Source of the DNA: JBGQBN01 sp041494805
Lineage (GTDB): Bacteria > Acidobacteriota > Terriglobia > Terriglobales > Acidobacteriaceae
DNA length: 64,000 nt
Direction: 5' to 3'
Assembly: GCA_041494805.1 (NCBI GenBank)
Contig: JBGQBN010000001.1
Span: 124,001-188,000 of the forward strand
This document shows, piece by piece, positions 25,548 to 33,398 of the stretch (the first letter of the stretch is position 1; each line of letters opens with the position of its first letter). The notes below the pieces were generated by a model. It worked only from the letters and a program-made list of their open reading frames with translations. It ran no database searches and was not told the origin of the DNA. The position numbers and the translations under genes were made by a program.

Positions 25548-26675
25548 TCAGGACGAGGCCACTTCTTCTCCGCTGCGCTGCTTGCGGAGTGCCTGCAGAA
25601 ATTCTTCCTGGCTCAGCGACTCATGGCTGCGTAGCAATTCGAGCAGCGGATCTTCAAGGTCTCCTGATTTTCTAAGGTCGTCGTAGCCATCGCCTGCCGC
25701 TAGAGCACGCGGGGTGATCAGCAGCTCGGGCAGCGTTCCCGGGCGGCTGGACAGGAGTCCGATAAAGTTTTCCACTTGGGCGCGCTGTTCCTCGGTGCGC
25801 GAAGCGAATTCGATTCCCATGCCGAATTCAGGATGCATCACCCGCACCATGCCCTCGGCCTGGACTTCCATCTCGGCGACCTTCAGGGTGAGGGTAATTC
25901 CGGAACGCTCCGGAAAAGGTGATTCGGTTTCCACGTAACACCCGCCCAGGCTCAGGTCGGTCAGCTTGCATTGTGAAACTGGCTCGGGATCATCCGGCGG
26001 CAGTTCCGGAGCATTCGCGTTAACCCAGGCCCTGAGGCTGTTGCGAACATTGTCGGAGAGATCTACAAAACGCACGCCGGATTGTCCGTTGGGATTTGCC
26101 CATGCGACTTCACCGCGCGGTTCGATTTCAGTATTGCCGTCGGGAAGATTGAACCGTGCGGTGATAGCGGCGGCAGGACAAAGCGGCTGCGCCGCCAGCA
26201 CGTCCATGCCGTCCTCGCTCAGGTCCAGCAGGATGCCCTCCAGCTCCGGTCCGTTCTGCACCCGGAGCTGTACCGGAACCTGCACCGGAACGCGGAACGA
26301 CCGGCGGCGTTCACGTTTTATCAAAGCAGTTGCGGCCCGCAGACTGGCCTGGGCCTGTGGTTCAGAAATGGGTTTGTACAGCACGAAATTCGCGCCCGCG
26401 CCAAACACGTTGCGCACTTTCGTCTTGTCGCTCAACAGGGCGACGGTTACCGCGCTGTTTCCTGACGAAGCCTGGTACGCGTTCTGCAGCACCAGCGCGG
26501 CGCTATGCGGATCGTCATAGTCCACGATCACCGCATCAAATTTTTGCTCAGTGAGCTGCACCAGGGCGTCGGGATAGCCGCAGCACTGCACTCCGACGCC
26601 AAACCCGGACAGAACCGGAGTCAGCACCGCTGTTGCCTCTTCGTCTTTGGAAACCAGGAGTGCCTGAAACGTCAT
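25548..26675 (-). CDS. Receiver-like protein with two PilZ domains
   Basis: 375 aa. N-terminal CheY-like fold (1-115) with D52 at the phospho-acceptor position in AVIVDYDDP and Lys in LYKPISEP, but no clear DD acidic pair after strand 1. Then PilZ domain 1: RRRSFR motif and DLSEDGM; PilZ domain 2: LTDLSLGGCYVET with a degenerate RxxxR. PilZ domains bind cyclic di-GMP through RxxxR and D/N-x-S-x-x-G, so domain 1 looks competent and domain 2 less so. A c-di-GMP-responsive regulator is likely; target unknown. Confidence 0.8.
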   Translation of the reverse strand: MTFQALLVSKDEEATAVLTPVLSGFGVGVQCCGYPDALVQLTEQKFDAVIVDYDDPHSAALVLQNAYQASSGNSAVTVALLSDKTKVRNVFGAGANFVLYKPISEPQAQASLRAATALIKRERRRSFRVPVQVPVQLRVQNGPELEGILLDLSEDGMDVLAAQPLCPAAAITARFNLPDGNTEIEPRGEVAWANPNGQSGVRFVDLSDNVRNSLRAWVNANAPELPPDDPEPVSQCKLTDLSLGGCYVETESPFPERSGITLTLKVAEMEVQAEGMVRVMHPEFGMGIEFASRTEEQRAQVENFIGLLSSRPGTLPELLITPRALAAGDGYDDLRKSGDLEDPLLELLRSHESLSQEEFLQALRKQRSGEEVASS

Positions 26676-26711
26676 ATGCCGCCCAAGTGCTGCCAGTGGA
26701 ATGCCACGCGA

Positions 26712-26960
26712 TTACGGCCAGCGTGGGGCGCGCGTCGCCGGCTTGGCGGGTGCGGCCGGGCTACCCGAGGCAGCCTTTGCGGCCATGGTGTTAGGCTCGT
26801 CCACTTCCGCCAGCACCGCACTGTCGTCGTCTTCGTTCTCCGCCAGCAGAGGGGCTACCTCACGCAGCTTTTCCGCTGCCTGCTGCAGCGACTCTATCTG
26901 CTTGGCCAACTGGGCATACTTGGCTTGCTTACGCCGCAAGACCTCGTGAATATCTTTCAT
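26712..26960 (-). CDS. Small coiled-coil protein of unknown function
   Basis: 82 aa with strong SD AGGGGG before the ATG. Residues 3-40 form one heptad-rich helix (RRKQAKYAQLAKQIESLQQA), followed by an acidic linker and an Ala/Pro-rich tail. No known domain. It lies upstream of the PilZ gene (36 bp), probably co-transcribed. Confidence 0.6.
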   Translation of the reverse strand: MKDIHEVLRRKQAKYAQLAKQIESLQQAAEKLREVAPLLAENEDDDSAVLAEVDEPNTMAAKAASGSPAAPAKPATRAPRWP

Positions 26961-27418
26961 ACAACCCCCTGTTTAGCGAATTTAAGGACTAAGTCGAGAC
27001 CCGTCAACGGCAATCCCCCTAGCGCAGATTACCGGAGTAACCGCCGATGGATCTCGCACCACCCCGCGATGAGTGCTGGAAGTAGATGAAACAACTGGAC
27101 CTGCTGGGTGCAGGAAGAGCATCTTCAGGACAAAGAGCAACTTGGGCTACGGAAACCGGACTAACTCGGTTACCGAGGCAACGCGGCAGGGAATCCGCGT
27201 GACCGCAAGCAAGAGATTGCCTCTTCTACCGGTTTTCGCATGAGGGTACCCGTTTCGTGCCACCTGCTGGCACTAACGTGGGATTTACAGTGACGGAGGG
27301 GAAAAGTATCTTGGCAGTGAGCAGTTCTGGGGGAGGGCTGTTCGGGCGTCCCAAGACTCGAAAGAGTCAAGGGGCGCTTCTTAATTTTAGGACCCTTTTT
27401 CCCGCCCTCCCGCATGCC
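26961..27418. other. Intergenic region, no gene recognised
   Basis: 458 bp without a convincing coding frame on either strand. Small hairpins are visible, for example GTGCCA/TGGCAC near 27258-27274 and GACTC/GAGTC near 27354-27368. No riboswitch consensus was recognised, though an undescribed leader RNA of the 82-aa gene cannot be excluded. Confidence 0.5.
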
Positions 27419-28051
27419 TCAGGCATCGAGGTCGTACGCGGTCTTCAACCAGCGTTTCACTTCTTGGTCAATATCGGACAGCTTGGTGATCTCTATGCGA
27501 TGGGTTATGCGATCCTTCTTGGCGTAACCTCCGGTATCAATCAGCCGCGTGGGGATTTTACGGTTTCCCAAGGCGCACCCCAAATCGATGCGCGTGTTGG
27601 TGGTGGGTTTGATCTGTGCGAATACGTGATTCCGGTACAACGGGACAATGGTCCTGCCGGGACAGGCTCTTACATCCTTGCCGATGCTGAACCCAAGCTT
27701 TAACAGTTGGTTATAAATGGGGCGCAGGGCGGACTTCCTGCCGCTGAACATCGCCTCGACGTAGCTCTCGGCGGCGACAAGGTAGGCCTCCGGGTCGGCA
27801 TCTTCTATACCCTTACCCTCCGCCCGTTCGGCGATCCACCAGGCGCCGTTGGTGCCCAGTTTGTATTCCTTCTTGAGCCACTCCCTGCGTTCCTTTTCCG
27901 TTGGCGGGCCAGATTTCTTCACTAGGGCGATCCACTCTTCCAGCGAGCGGCCGGTCTTCTGCGGTAATTCAGCGATCCACTTCTGCACCATGGCAACACC
28001 CGGGTGGACGCTATAGATGGACTTGGTGGTTGATTTGGCAACTGCTGGCAT
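27419..28051 (-). CDS. DUF4287/DUF5655 domain protein
   Basis: 210 aa from ATG at 28051 with SD GGAG 7 nt upstream. The N-terminal half (EEWIALVKKSGPPTEKERREW and following) matches DUF4287; the C-terminal half with SALRPIYNQLLKLG and VRACPGRTIVPLYR matches DUF5655, often found fused. Cytosolic, no membrane segment. The biochemical role of both domains is not established. It stands alone on the minus strand downstream of gamma-glutamyltransferase. Confidence 0.8.
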   Translation of the reverse strand: MPAVAKSTTKSIYSVHPGVAMVQKWIAELPQKTGRSLEEWIALVKKSGPPTEKERREWLKKEYKLGTNGAWWIAERAEGKGIEDADPEAYLVAAESYVEAMFSGRKSALRPIYNQLLKLGFSIGKDVRACPGRTIVPLYRNHVFAQIKPTTNTRIDLGCALGNRKIPTRLIDTGGYAKKDRITHRIEITKLSDIDQEVKRWLKTAYDLDA

Positions 28052-28113
28052 CAATGATCTCCTGATCAATGATTTCCTGGACGACGGTTACGTTTTCGGT
28101 GAAAGCCCAGGCC

Positions 28114-29787
28114 TCAACGTCCAAGCGGCGGCGGCTCAGGTTCGGCCGAGCCATCGGCCCGCGCATCGGACGCACCGTAGTTTACCTTGGCTTTGGAGTC
28201 GTGCAGCACCGCCTGTCCCCGGCCCATGGCGGTCGAGTACTCTCCCTGAACTTCCAGCTTGTGTCCCATGGCCGAAAGCTTCTCCCGCACTTCCGCCTTT
28301 ACCCGGGACTCGATCCGGATGTTGCATCCACGCTGTCCGCTGACCGTGAAGCGTGCATTCTCCAGCGCTGCCTGAATGTTCATGCCGTAATCCACAATGT
28401 TCGAAACAAACTGCGCGTGTGCCAGCGGTTGGTTCGCTCCTCCCATGATTCCAAATCCGATGTGCTGATCTCCGTGCTCCATGAAGGCCGGAATAATCGT
28501 GTGAAACGGGCGCTTGCGCGGCGCCAGAACATTGGGATGCGACGGGTCGAGCGAAAACAGCGCACCTCGGTCCTGGAGTACAAATCCCATGCCGCGAACG
28601 GTAATGCCCGATCCGAACGCTTCATAATTGCTTTGGATCAGCGACACTATATTGCCGTCCCGGTCAACCACCGAAAGATAAGTTGTGTCGCTCGAGGGCG
28701 GTGCACCGGCCGCAACCTCGCAATTGGCTTTGCCCGGGTCGATCCGTTTCGCGCGCTCTTTGGCATACTTCTTGGAAAGCAGTCCCTGCACTGGCACTTT
28801 GGCGAAGTGGGGATCGGCATTGTAACGGCCCAAGTCAGCGTAGGCCAGCTTCATGGCCTCGATCTTCTTGTGCAGCTCAACAACGTTGAGCGGACCGTCG
28901 GGTGAAGCTGGAGATGTTTCCATGATATTCAGCATTTCCAGAGCCGCCATCCCCTGCCCATTGGGAGGAAGTTCGTAGATGGTCCAGCCACGATAGGTGG
29001 TCGAGACCGGCTGCACCCACTCCGGCGAAAACTGGGCCAGGTCATCGGCCGCCAGGGTTCCGCCGAGCGTCTGTGATGTGCTCAGAATCGCACGCGCGAT
29101 CTCGCCGCGATAGAAAGCTCCGGCTCCATCCTGCGCAATCGCCCGCAGCGCCTTCGCAAGATCGGGATTCTGGAAAATCTCTCCGACTGCTGGAGGTTTG
29201 CCGTTGGGCAGAAAGACGCGGCGGCTTTCCGCATCCTGCATCAAGTCCCGCGCCGAGTCCTCCCAGAAGGTGTGAATCAGTTCAGGGACGGGATATCCCT
29301 GCTCGGCATAGAAAATCGCGGGCTGAAAGATGTCCTTCCAGGGAAGCCGCCCGAAGCGTTCATGCAACTGGCTCCATCCCGCAACCGCACCGGGGACGGT
29401 GACCGCATCAATGCTGTATTCCGGCATCGAGGTTGCGCCTTTAGCCTTCATATGCTCGAGGGTCAGACCCTGAGGCGCCCACCCGCTGGCATTCAACCCG
29501 TAGAGCTTGCCGGTCTTAGCCTCCCAATAAATGGCATACAGATCACCACCGATACCGTTCATCATCGGTTCAGTGACGCCGAGCACGGCATTAGCGGCGA
29601 TGGCCGCATCCACCGCGGACCCGCCGTGCGCCAGGATCTCCGCGCCAGCCTGCGAGGCCTGTACATGGCTGGTGGCCACGATTCCATAGCGCGTGACCAC
29701 CATGGAGCGAGCGTGGGATCGGTCCTGGGCGGACACGCTGGCAATCAACAGAAGGAAAGCGCAAATGACACGGACTGGAATAGGCAT
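28114..29787 (-). CDS. ggt: Gamma-glutamyltransferase (glutathione hydrolase)
   Basis: 557 aa from ATG at 29787 with SD CGGAG; signal peptide ending near SVSAQ. The precursor self-cleaves before a Thr nucleophile, here the second Thr of SSDTTYLSVVDRDGN. Conserved NGIGGDLYAIYW near the N-terminus and IPAFMEHGDQHIGFGIMGG in the small subunit are present. It hydrolyses glutathione and gamma-glutamyl compounds in the periplasm. An own promoter is seen upstream. Confidence 0.93.
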   Translation of the reverse strand: MPIPVRVICAFLLLIASVSAQDRSHARSMVVTRYGIVATSHVQASQAGAEILAHGGSAVDAAIAANAVLGVTEPMMNGIGGDLYAIYWEAKTGKLYGLNASGWAPQGLTLEHMKAKGATSMPEYSIDAVTVPGAVAGWSQLHERFGRLPWKDIFQPAIFYAEQGYPVPELIHTFWEDSARDLMQDAESRRVFLPNGKPPAVGEIFQNPDLAKALRAIAQDGAGAFYRGEIARAILSTSQTLGGTLAADDLAQFSPEWVQPVSTTYRGWTIYELPPNGQGMAALEMLNIMETSPASPDGPLNVVELHKKIEAMKLAYADLGRYNADPHFAKVPVQGLLSKKYAKERAKRIDPGKANCEVAAGAPPSSDTTYLSVVDRDGNIVSLIQSNYEAFGSGITVRGMGFVLQDRGALFSLDPSHPNVLAPRKRPFHTIIPAFMEHGDQHIGFGIMGGANQPLAHAQFVSNIVDYGMNIQAALENARFTVSGQRGCNIRIESRVKAEVREKLSAMGHKLEVQGEYSTAMGRGQAVLHDSKAKVNYGASDARADGSAEPEPPPLGR

Positions 29788-29821
29788 GGCGCTCCGTTGG
29801 GGGAAAGTTAGGGAAGCGCGC

Positions 29822-29850
29822 ATTCTGCTGCGCCTGAGAGCCGATGTCAA
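29822..29850 (-). promoter_or_regulatory. Sigma-70-type promoter of ggt
   Basis: Minus strand: -35 TTGACA (29845-29850), 17-bp spacer, -10 CAGAAT (29822-29827). It lies 34 nt before the ATG at 29787. Confidence 0.55.
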
Positions 29851-29946
29851 GTGGGAGGGCGTCCCGCTGACTGAAAAGCTTTACATTCTCCTCATTGAGG
29901 TATTATTCTCGGCCACAACTTTACGCTCAACGTCCCGTAAGCGACA

Positions 29947-29977
29947 AAAGGCCCCGAGAGCAGAAGCCGGGGCCTTT
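29947..29977 (-). terminator. Intrinsic terminator of the 143-aa secreted protein gene
   Basis: Stem AAAGGCCCCG (29947-29956) with CGGGGCCTTT (29968-29977), 11-nt loop, followed on the minus strand by TTTT; 31 bp beyond the stop codon at 30008. Confidence 0.8.
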
Positions 29978-30007
29978 CATGGAAATCTGAATTGAAACCT
30001 CAGCGCT

Positions 30008-30439
30008 TCACTTCAGCGTAATTTCCTGCATCAACTCCGAACTGATGACCTCTCGCATTTCAGTACGCTTCTCGGCAAGCTGCTGCGCTGGTTGTTTGCC
30101 ACCCATCAGCTTGTCACGAACAGCTTCGCCTTTGGCAGTCAGGCCATCCAAGGCGGCATGATTCTTGTATTCCACCGCCAAAGCGATGTCCCAGTCCTGG
30201 GAACCCTGGTTGGTCTCCTTGAGGAATACCTTGTAGTCCACAATGATGCCCTGCCGTTTCTCCTCTTCGAGCAGCGGCTTGGTGGACTGCCGCAGAGTGG
30301 TGAGATAGGCATCCATTTGTGTGGGCTTCACCCGGATCAGCGTTACCCGCCACACCGGACCCTCGGTGTAGTGTTCCTGCGCGATGACGGCGAGCGCGCA
30401 AAGCAGCAGGCCCGCGAGCAGCCAATTGAGTCGCTTCAT
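30008..30439 (-). CDS. Small secreted protein, possible dimeric alpha/beta-barrel fold
   Basis: 143 aa with SD GAGGAGAG. Signal peptide (cleavage near AVIAQ). The mature part starts VWRVTLIRVKPTQMDAYL, continues to KPLLEEEKRQG and WDIALAVEYKNHAALD, alternating strands and helices like ABM/NIPSNAP-type dimeric barrels. It has the same layout as the 146-aa protein at 62763, suggesting distant paralogues. Function unknown. A strong terminator follows. Confidence 0.65.
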   Translation of the reverse strand: MKRLNWLLAGLLLCALAVIAQEHYTEGPVWRVTLIRVKPTQMDAYLTTLRQSTKPLLEEEKRQGIIVDYKVFLKETNQGSQDWDIALAVEYKNHAALDGLTAKGEAVRDKLMGGKQPAQQLAEKRTEMREVISSELMQEITLK

Positions 30440-30584
30440 CTTGATCTCTCCTCAGAATTTGGGTTGATTACGACCAAAGGATCATACGCTGGTCCGCTGA
30501 TGGTGAACGCCCCGCCCCAACCGCTCTAAGATGCCTACGTTGCTGGCGCTCGTACTCATCCCGGTTCCACCACCACACAGCGAT

Positions 30585-30613
30585 TGACAGTAACGCGCAA
30601 GGTTGTGACACTC
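30585..30613 (+). promoter_or_regulatory. Candidate promoter of the DUF4440 gene
   Basis: -35 TTGACA (30585-30590), 17-bp spacer, weak -10 GACACT (30608-30613); ATG at 30643. Confidence 0.4.
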
Positions 30614-30642
30614 CATCCAGCGACCCTGTGAGGTAGGCATAC

Positions 30643-31089
30643 ATGAAAAAGATGGCCCTTTGCGTCCTGTTGTTTGTCGGTTTGCTACTGGGCGCACGCA
30701 TGGCATCAAGCGACTTTACCGCGGACGAGAGCAGACTCATCGCCCTGGAAAATGCGTGGAATCAGGCCCAGCTCCGCCACGACGACAAAGCCCTCGATGA
30801 TCTGGTTCCCAGCACATTCGTCTACACCGACTACGACGGCACAGTCATGAACAAGGCCCAATTTCTGGCCGACCTAAAAGACCCGGCCTATCACGCGACC
30901 CTGATCACAAATCAGGATGTGAAAGTGTATCCCTACAAGAATGTGGCCATTGTGATCGGCACCTACCACACCAAAGGCACCTACAAACGCAAGCCTTTCG
31001 ACCACTATGGGCGATTCACTGACACCTGGATTTACCACGACAACAAGTGGCAATGCGTCGCCAGCCACACTAACTTGATTCAGAAGTGA
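30643..31089 (+). CDS. Secreted DUF4440/NTF2-like protein
   Basis: 148 aa with signal peptide (MKKMALCVLLFVGLLLGARM). The mature part matches the NTF2-like DUF4440 pattern: helix LIALENAWNQAQLRHD, LDDLVPSTFVYTD, strands VAIVIGTYHTKGTY and a final DTWIYHDNKWQCVASH. The fold often binds small molecules in a cone-shaped pocket; no function can be assigned. SD GAGG upstream. Confidence 0.82.
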   Translation: MKKMALCVLLFVGLLLGARMASSDFTADESRLIALENAWNQAQLRHDDKALDDLVPSTFVYTDYDGTVMNKAQFLADLKDPAYHATLITNQDVKVYPYKNVAIVIGTYHTKGTYKRKPFDHYGRFTDTWIYHDNKWQCVASHTNLIQK

Positions 31090-31119
31090 AGGTGGCGCCA
31101 GCGATGTGAGATCTGAAGA

Positions 31120-31196
31120 TGGTGCGCCCTGAGAGATTCGAACTCCCGACCTTCTGGTTCGTAGCCAGACGCTCTATCCAACTGAGCTAAGGGCGC
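31120..31196 (-). tRNA. tRNA-Arg(ACG)
   Basis: 77 nt including an encoded CCA (31120-31122). Acceptor stem GCGCCCT with AGGGCGC, D-arm TAGCTCAGTTGGATAGAGC, anticodon loop CTACGAA with anticodon ACG, T-loop GTTCGAATC. Canonical cloverleaf. The anticodon is read by A34-to-I editing to serve CGU/CGC/CGA. Confidence 0.97.
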
Positions 31197-31222
31197 GATG
31201 TGCAGTTTCAGCGGTGAATCCG

Positions 31223-31228
31223 ATTATA
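31223..31228 (-). promoter_or_regulatory. Candidate -10 element of tRNA-Arg
   Basis: TATAAT on the minus strand, 26 nt before the mature tRNA 5' end; -35 weak. Confidence 0.45.
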
Positions 31229-31345
31229 GCGAAACTCGGCAGACTTTATAAGCTGCCGTTGTCGAGACCAGCAGAAAGAGCAGCGCCCCCAAACCTCGCT
31301 ATGGTTCCAGTTTCGCCACAACCTTTTCCCGAGCAAGACGTCTGT

Positions 31346-31351
31346 TATAGT
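31346..31351 (+). promoter_or_regulatory. Candidate extended -10 of the M48 protease gene
   Basis: TATAGT preceded by TGT (extended -10), 22 nt before the ATG at 31374. Confidence 0.4.
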
Positions 31352-31373
31352 GCCGTGACCTCAGGAGGGCCTG

Positions 31374-32702
31374 ATGACCTGGACCACTCGGATGATCCAC
31401 CTAATCCTGCTTTTGTCTGCCGTCTGGGCTGCGTCAGCCGTCGCCCAGACTGACAACACGCCTTCATTGGCCACCGCAGGCACTAACCCAACCGCACAGC
31501 CGTTCGACGTCAAGGCCGCGGTGGACGCCTATCTGGCCAAGGTGCCACCGGACAAACGCGCCCGTTCCGACGCCTATTTTGAGGGAGGCTACTGGCTTAT
31601 CCTCTGGGATTTCCTGGTCACGGTGGTCGTGATGTGGTTGTTTCTTCGCTTCCGCTGGTCGGCCCGTATGCGTGACTTCGCCGAACGCATCACCCGCTTC
31701 CGTCCGCTGCAAACGGCCCTCTACTGGTTCCAATTCTTCGTGGCCTTTTTCGTGATTACCTTCCCCTGGACGGTGTATGAGAGCTACTTCCGTGAGCACC
31801 AGTACGGTCTCTCGAACCAGACCTTCGGGCCCTGGATGCGGGATCAAACGGTCAACCTGTGCGTGAATTTGGTTCTGTGGGCGCTCCTGCTCATGTTCCT
31901 GTTCGGCGTGGTGCGGCGCTTGGGGAAAAACTGGTGGGTGTGGGCGGGAGTGGTCTCGATCGTATTTCTGGCTTTCGTGACCTTGATTGCGCCGGTTTAT
32001 ATCTTCCCGCTCTTCAACAAGTTCACCAAATTGGAAGACCCGCGAATCAAGGATCCCATTCTCAGCATGGCCCGCGCCAATGGTATTCCGGCCACCGAGG
32101 TGTACGAGTTCGATGCTTCGCGGCAATCGGACCGGGTTAGCGCCAACGTCAGCGGTTTTGCCGGAACCACCCGAATTTCGCTCAATGACAATTTGCTGAA
32201 GCGCTGTACCCTCCCCGAAATCGAGGCCGTGATGGGGCACGAGATGGGACACTACGTGATGAACCATCAATACAAGGGCCTCTTGGCCACCGGAATCTTG
32301 TACGTGCTCGCGTTCGCTTTCCTGAACTGGGGCATAAACGCTGCGTTGGCGCGCTGGGGAGAGAGTTGGGGAGTGCGTGGGATCACCGATGTCGCGGTTA
32401 TCCCTCTGGCCGCGTTGCTTCTGGCAGTTTACTTCCTGGTCTTGACTCCAGTGAGCAACACTATTACCCGAACCATGGAATACGAAGCTGACATCTTCGG
32501 TCTGAATGCGAGCGGGCAGCCAGACGGCGAGGCTGAAGTTGACCTGAAACTGGGTGACTACCGCAAGCTGGATCCGGGGCCAGTGGAGGAGTTCTTATTC
32601 TTCGACCACCCCAGCGGGCGTACCCGGCTCACGGCTGCCATGCGCTGGAAGGCGGAGCATCTCCGGGCAGCATCGGCGCAGACCGGCCTCGCAAAACCGT
32701 AG
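31374..32702 (+). CDS. M48 family integral-membrane zinc metallopeptidase (STE24/CAAX-type)
   Basis: 442 aa with SD CAGGAGGG. Signal-like N-terminus, then about seven membrane segments. Zinc motif H289-E-M-G-H293 and the third ligand in EYEAD (E369 by analogy with Ste24). The N-terminal membrane part with FREHQYGLSNQTFGPWM is typical of the Ste24 branch rather than HtpX. In bacteria, members degrade or process membrane proteins. No partner gene is apparent. Confidence 0.92.
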   Translation: MTWTTRMIHLILLLSAVWAASAVAQTDNTPSLATAGTNPTAQPFDVKAAVDAYLAKVPPDKRARSDAYFEGGYWLILWDFLVTVVVMWLFLRFRWSARMRDFAERITRFRPLQTALYWFQFFVAFFVITFPWTVYESYFREHQYGLSNQTFGPWMRDQTVNLCVNLVLWALLLMFLFGVVRRLGKNWWVWAGVVSIVFLAFVTLIAPVYIFPLFNKFTKLEDPRIKDPILSMARANGIPATEVYEFDASRQSDRVSANVSGFAGTTRISLNDNLLKRCTLPEIEAVMGHEMGHYVMNHQYKGLLATGILYVLAFAFLNWGINAALARWGESWGVRGITDVAVIPLAALLLAVYFLVLTPVSNTITRTMEYEADIFGLNASGQPDGEAEVDLKLGDYRKLDPGPVEEFLFFDHPSGRTRLTAAMRWKAEHLRAASAQTGLAKP

Positions 32703-33056
32703 CGGCGGGATCGGTGGGAGGGTAGTGAGTGAGGCTTGGAGTGCCGAAAATCTGAACAACCTGCCCGGCACTCAACCGCGCGGCTTCGGCAGCGTTCGTG
32801 CCTTCACCCGCCGCCAAAGTAAATCTTTCCTGGCCTGTGGCAATTCCTACCAGCCGGGAAGACCTGCCAGACCTATGTTTTCAGAGCTTTGGGATTGGCA
32901 TGAAGGATGCTACAGGAACCGCTAGACGAAGTGGCGCGCAACGGGGCGCTCTCGAGAATAACTTCGGCCAGAGGTTTTCTTGGGCGCCCCTTGCTTTTTC
33001 ACCCGACCCGCCGTCTTGCCGCGTAACCCCTGCCCAGAAATGTCCAGAAACTAGGA
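32703..33056. other. Intergenic region, no gene recognised
   Basis: 354 bp between the M48 gene and the 75-aa gene. Only short frames without credible starts; the minus-strand frame around 32650-32850 has protein-like composition but no match I can name. Possibly gene remnant DNA. Confidence 0.45.
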
Positions 33057-33284
33057 TCAAGCCAGCGCAAGCCGTTCCCGCAAGTCCACCCCCGCCCGTC
33101 GCAAGAGAGCCGCAATCACTGGTTCCTTGAAACGGGAAGCGTCAAACTCCACCCGGAGAATCTGCTGCTTCTCGTCGAAAGTAATCCGGCGGACGCCGTA
33201 AACCTCGCGCACACTGTCGATAGCGCGCATCGCCGCCTCGCCTGGCGTGGTGCCGTAGTGGTAAGCCACTTCCAGTTGTGTCAT
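33057..33284 (-). CDS. Small HMA-like ferredoxin-fold protein lacking CxxC
   Basis: 75 aa. The strand-helix-strand-strand-helix pattern (LEVAYHYG, AAMRAIDSVREV, YGVRRITFDEKQQILRVEFD, PVIAALLRRAGVDL) resembles a heavy-metal-associated domain, but the metal-binding CxxC loop is TTPGEA, so copper binding in the usual way is not possible. It is divergent from copA with 114 bp between starts, and copA itself has no HMA domain. Role unknown; a regulatory or structural role near CopA is speculation. Confidence 0.6.
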   Translation of the reverse strand: MTQLEVAYHYGTTPGEAAMRAIDSVREVYGVRRITFDEKQQILRVEFDASRFKEPVIAALLRRAGVDLRERLALA

Positions 33285-33308
33285 CTGGCAGCCGTACCTC
33301 TCCTCCCA

Positions 33309-33330
33309 AGATACAACAATAGATACAACA
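33309..33330. promoter_or_regulatory. Direct repeat in the copA divergent promoter region
   Basis: Two copies of AGATACAACA (33309-33318 and 33321-33330, period 12) between the divergent 75-aa gene and copA. About one helical turn apart, so a candidate operator. Confidence 0.4.
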
Positions 33331-33398
33331 GTCGACGAAAGCCTCCGGAGAATCTAATATTTCAGTCGGACTCGAATCTCAGTCAGCTTCTGGTGCCA

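Noticed and set aside
26961..27418. Possible riboswitch or leader RNA
   Set aside because: Compared by eye with GEMM and cobalamin riboswitch consensus; only short unrelated hairpins were found.
32629..32850. Minus-strand frame with protein-like composition in the 32.7-33.1 kb gap
   Set aside because: No good start or SD, no recognisable family; could be chance or a remnant, so not listed as a gene.
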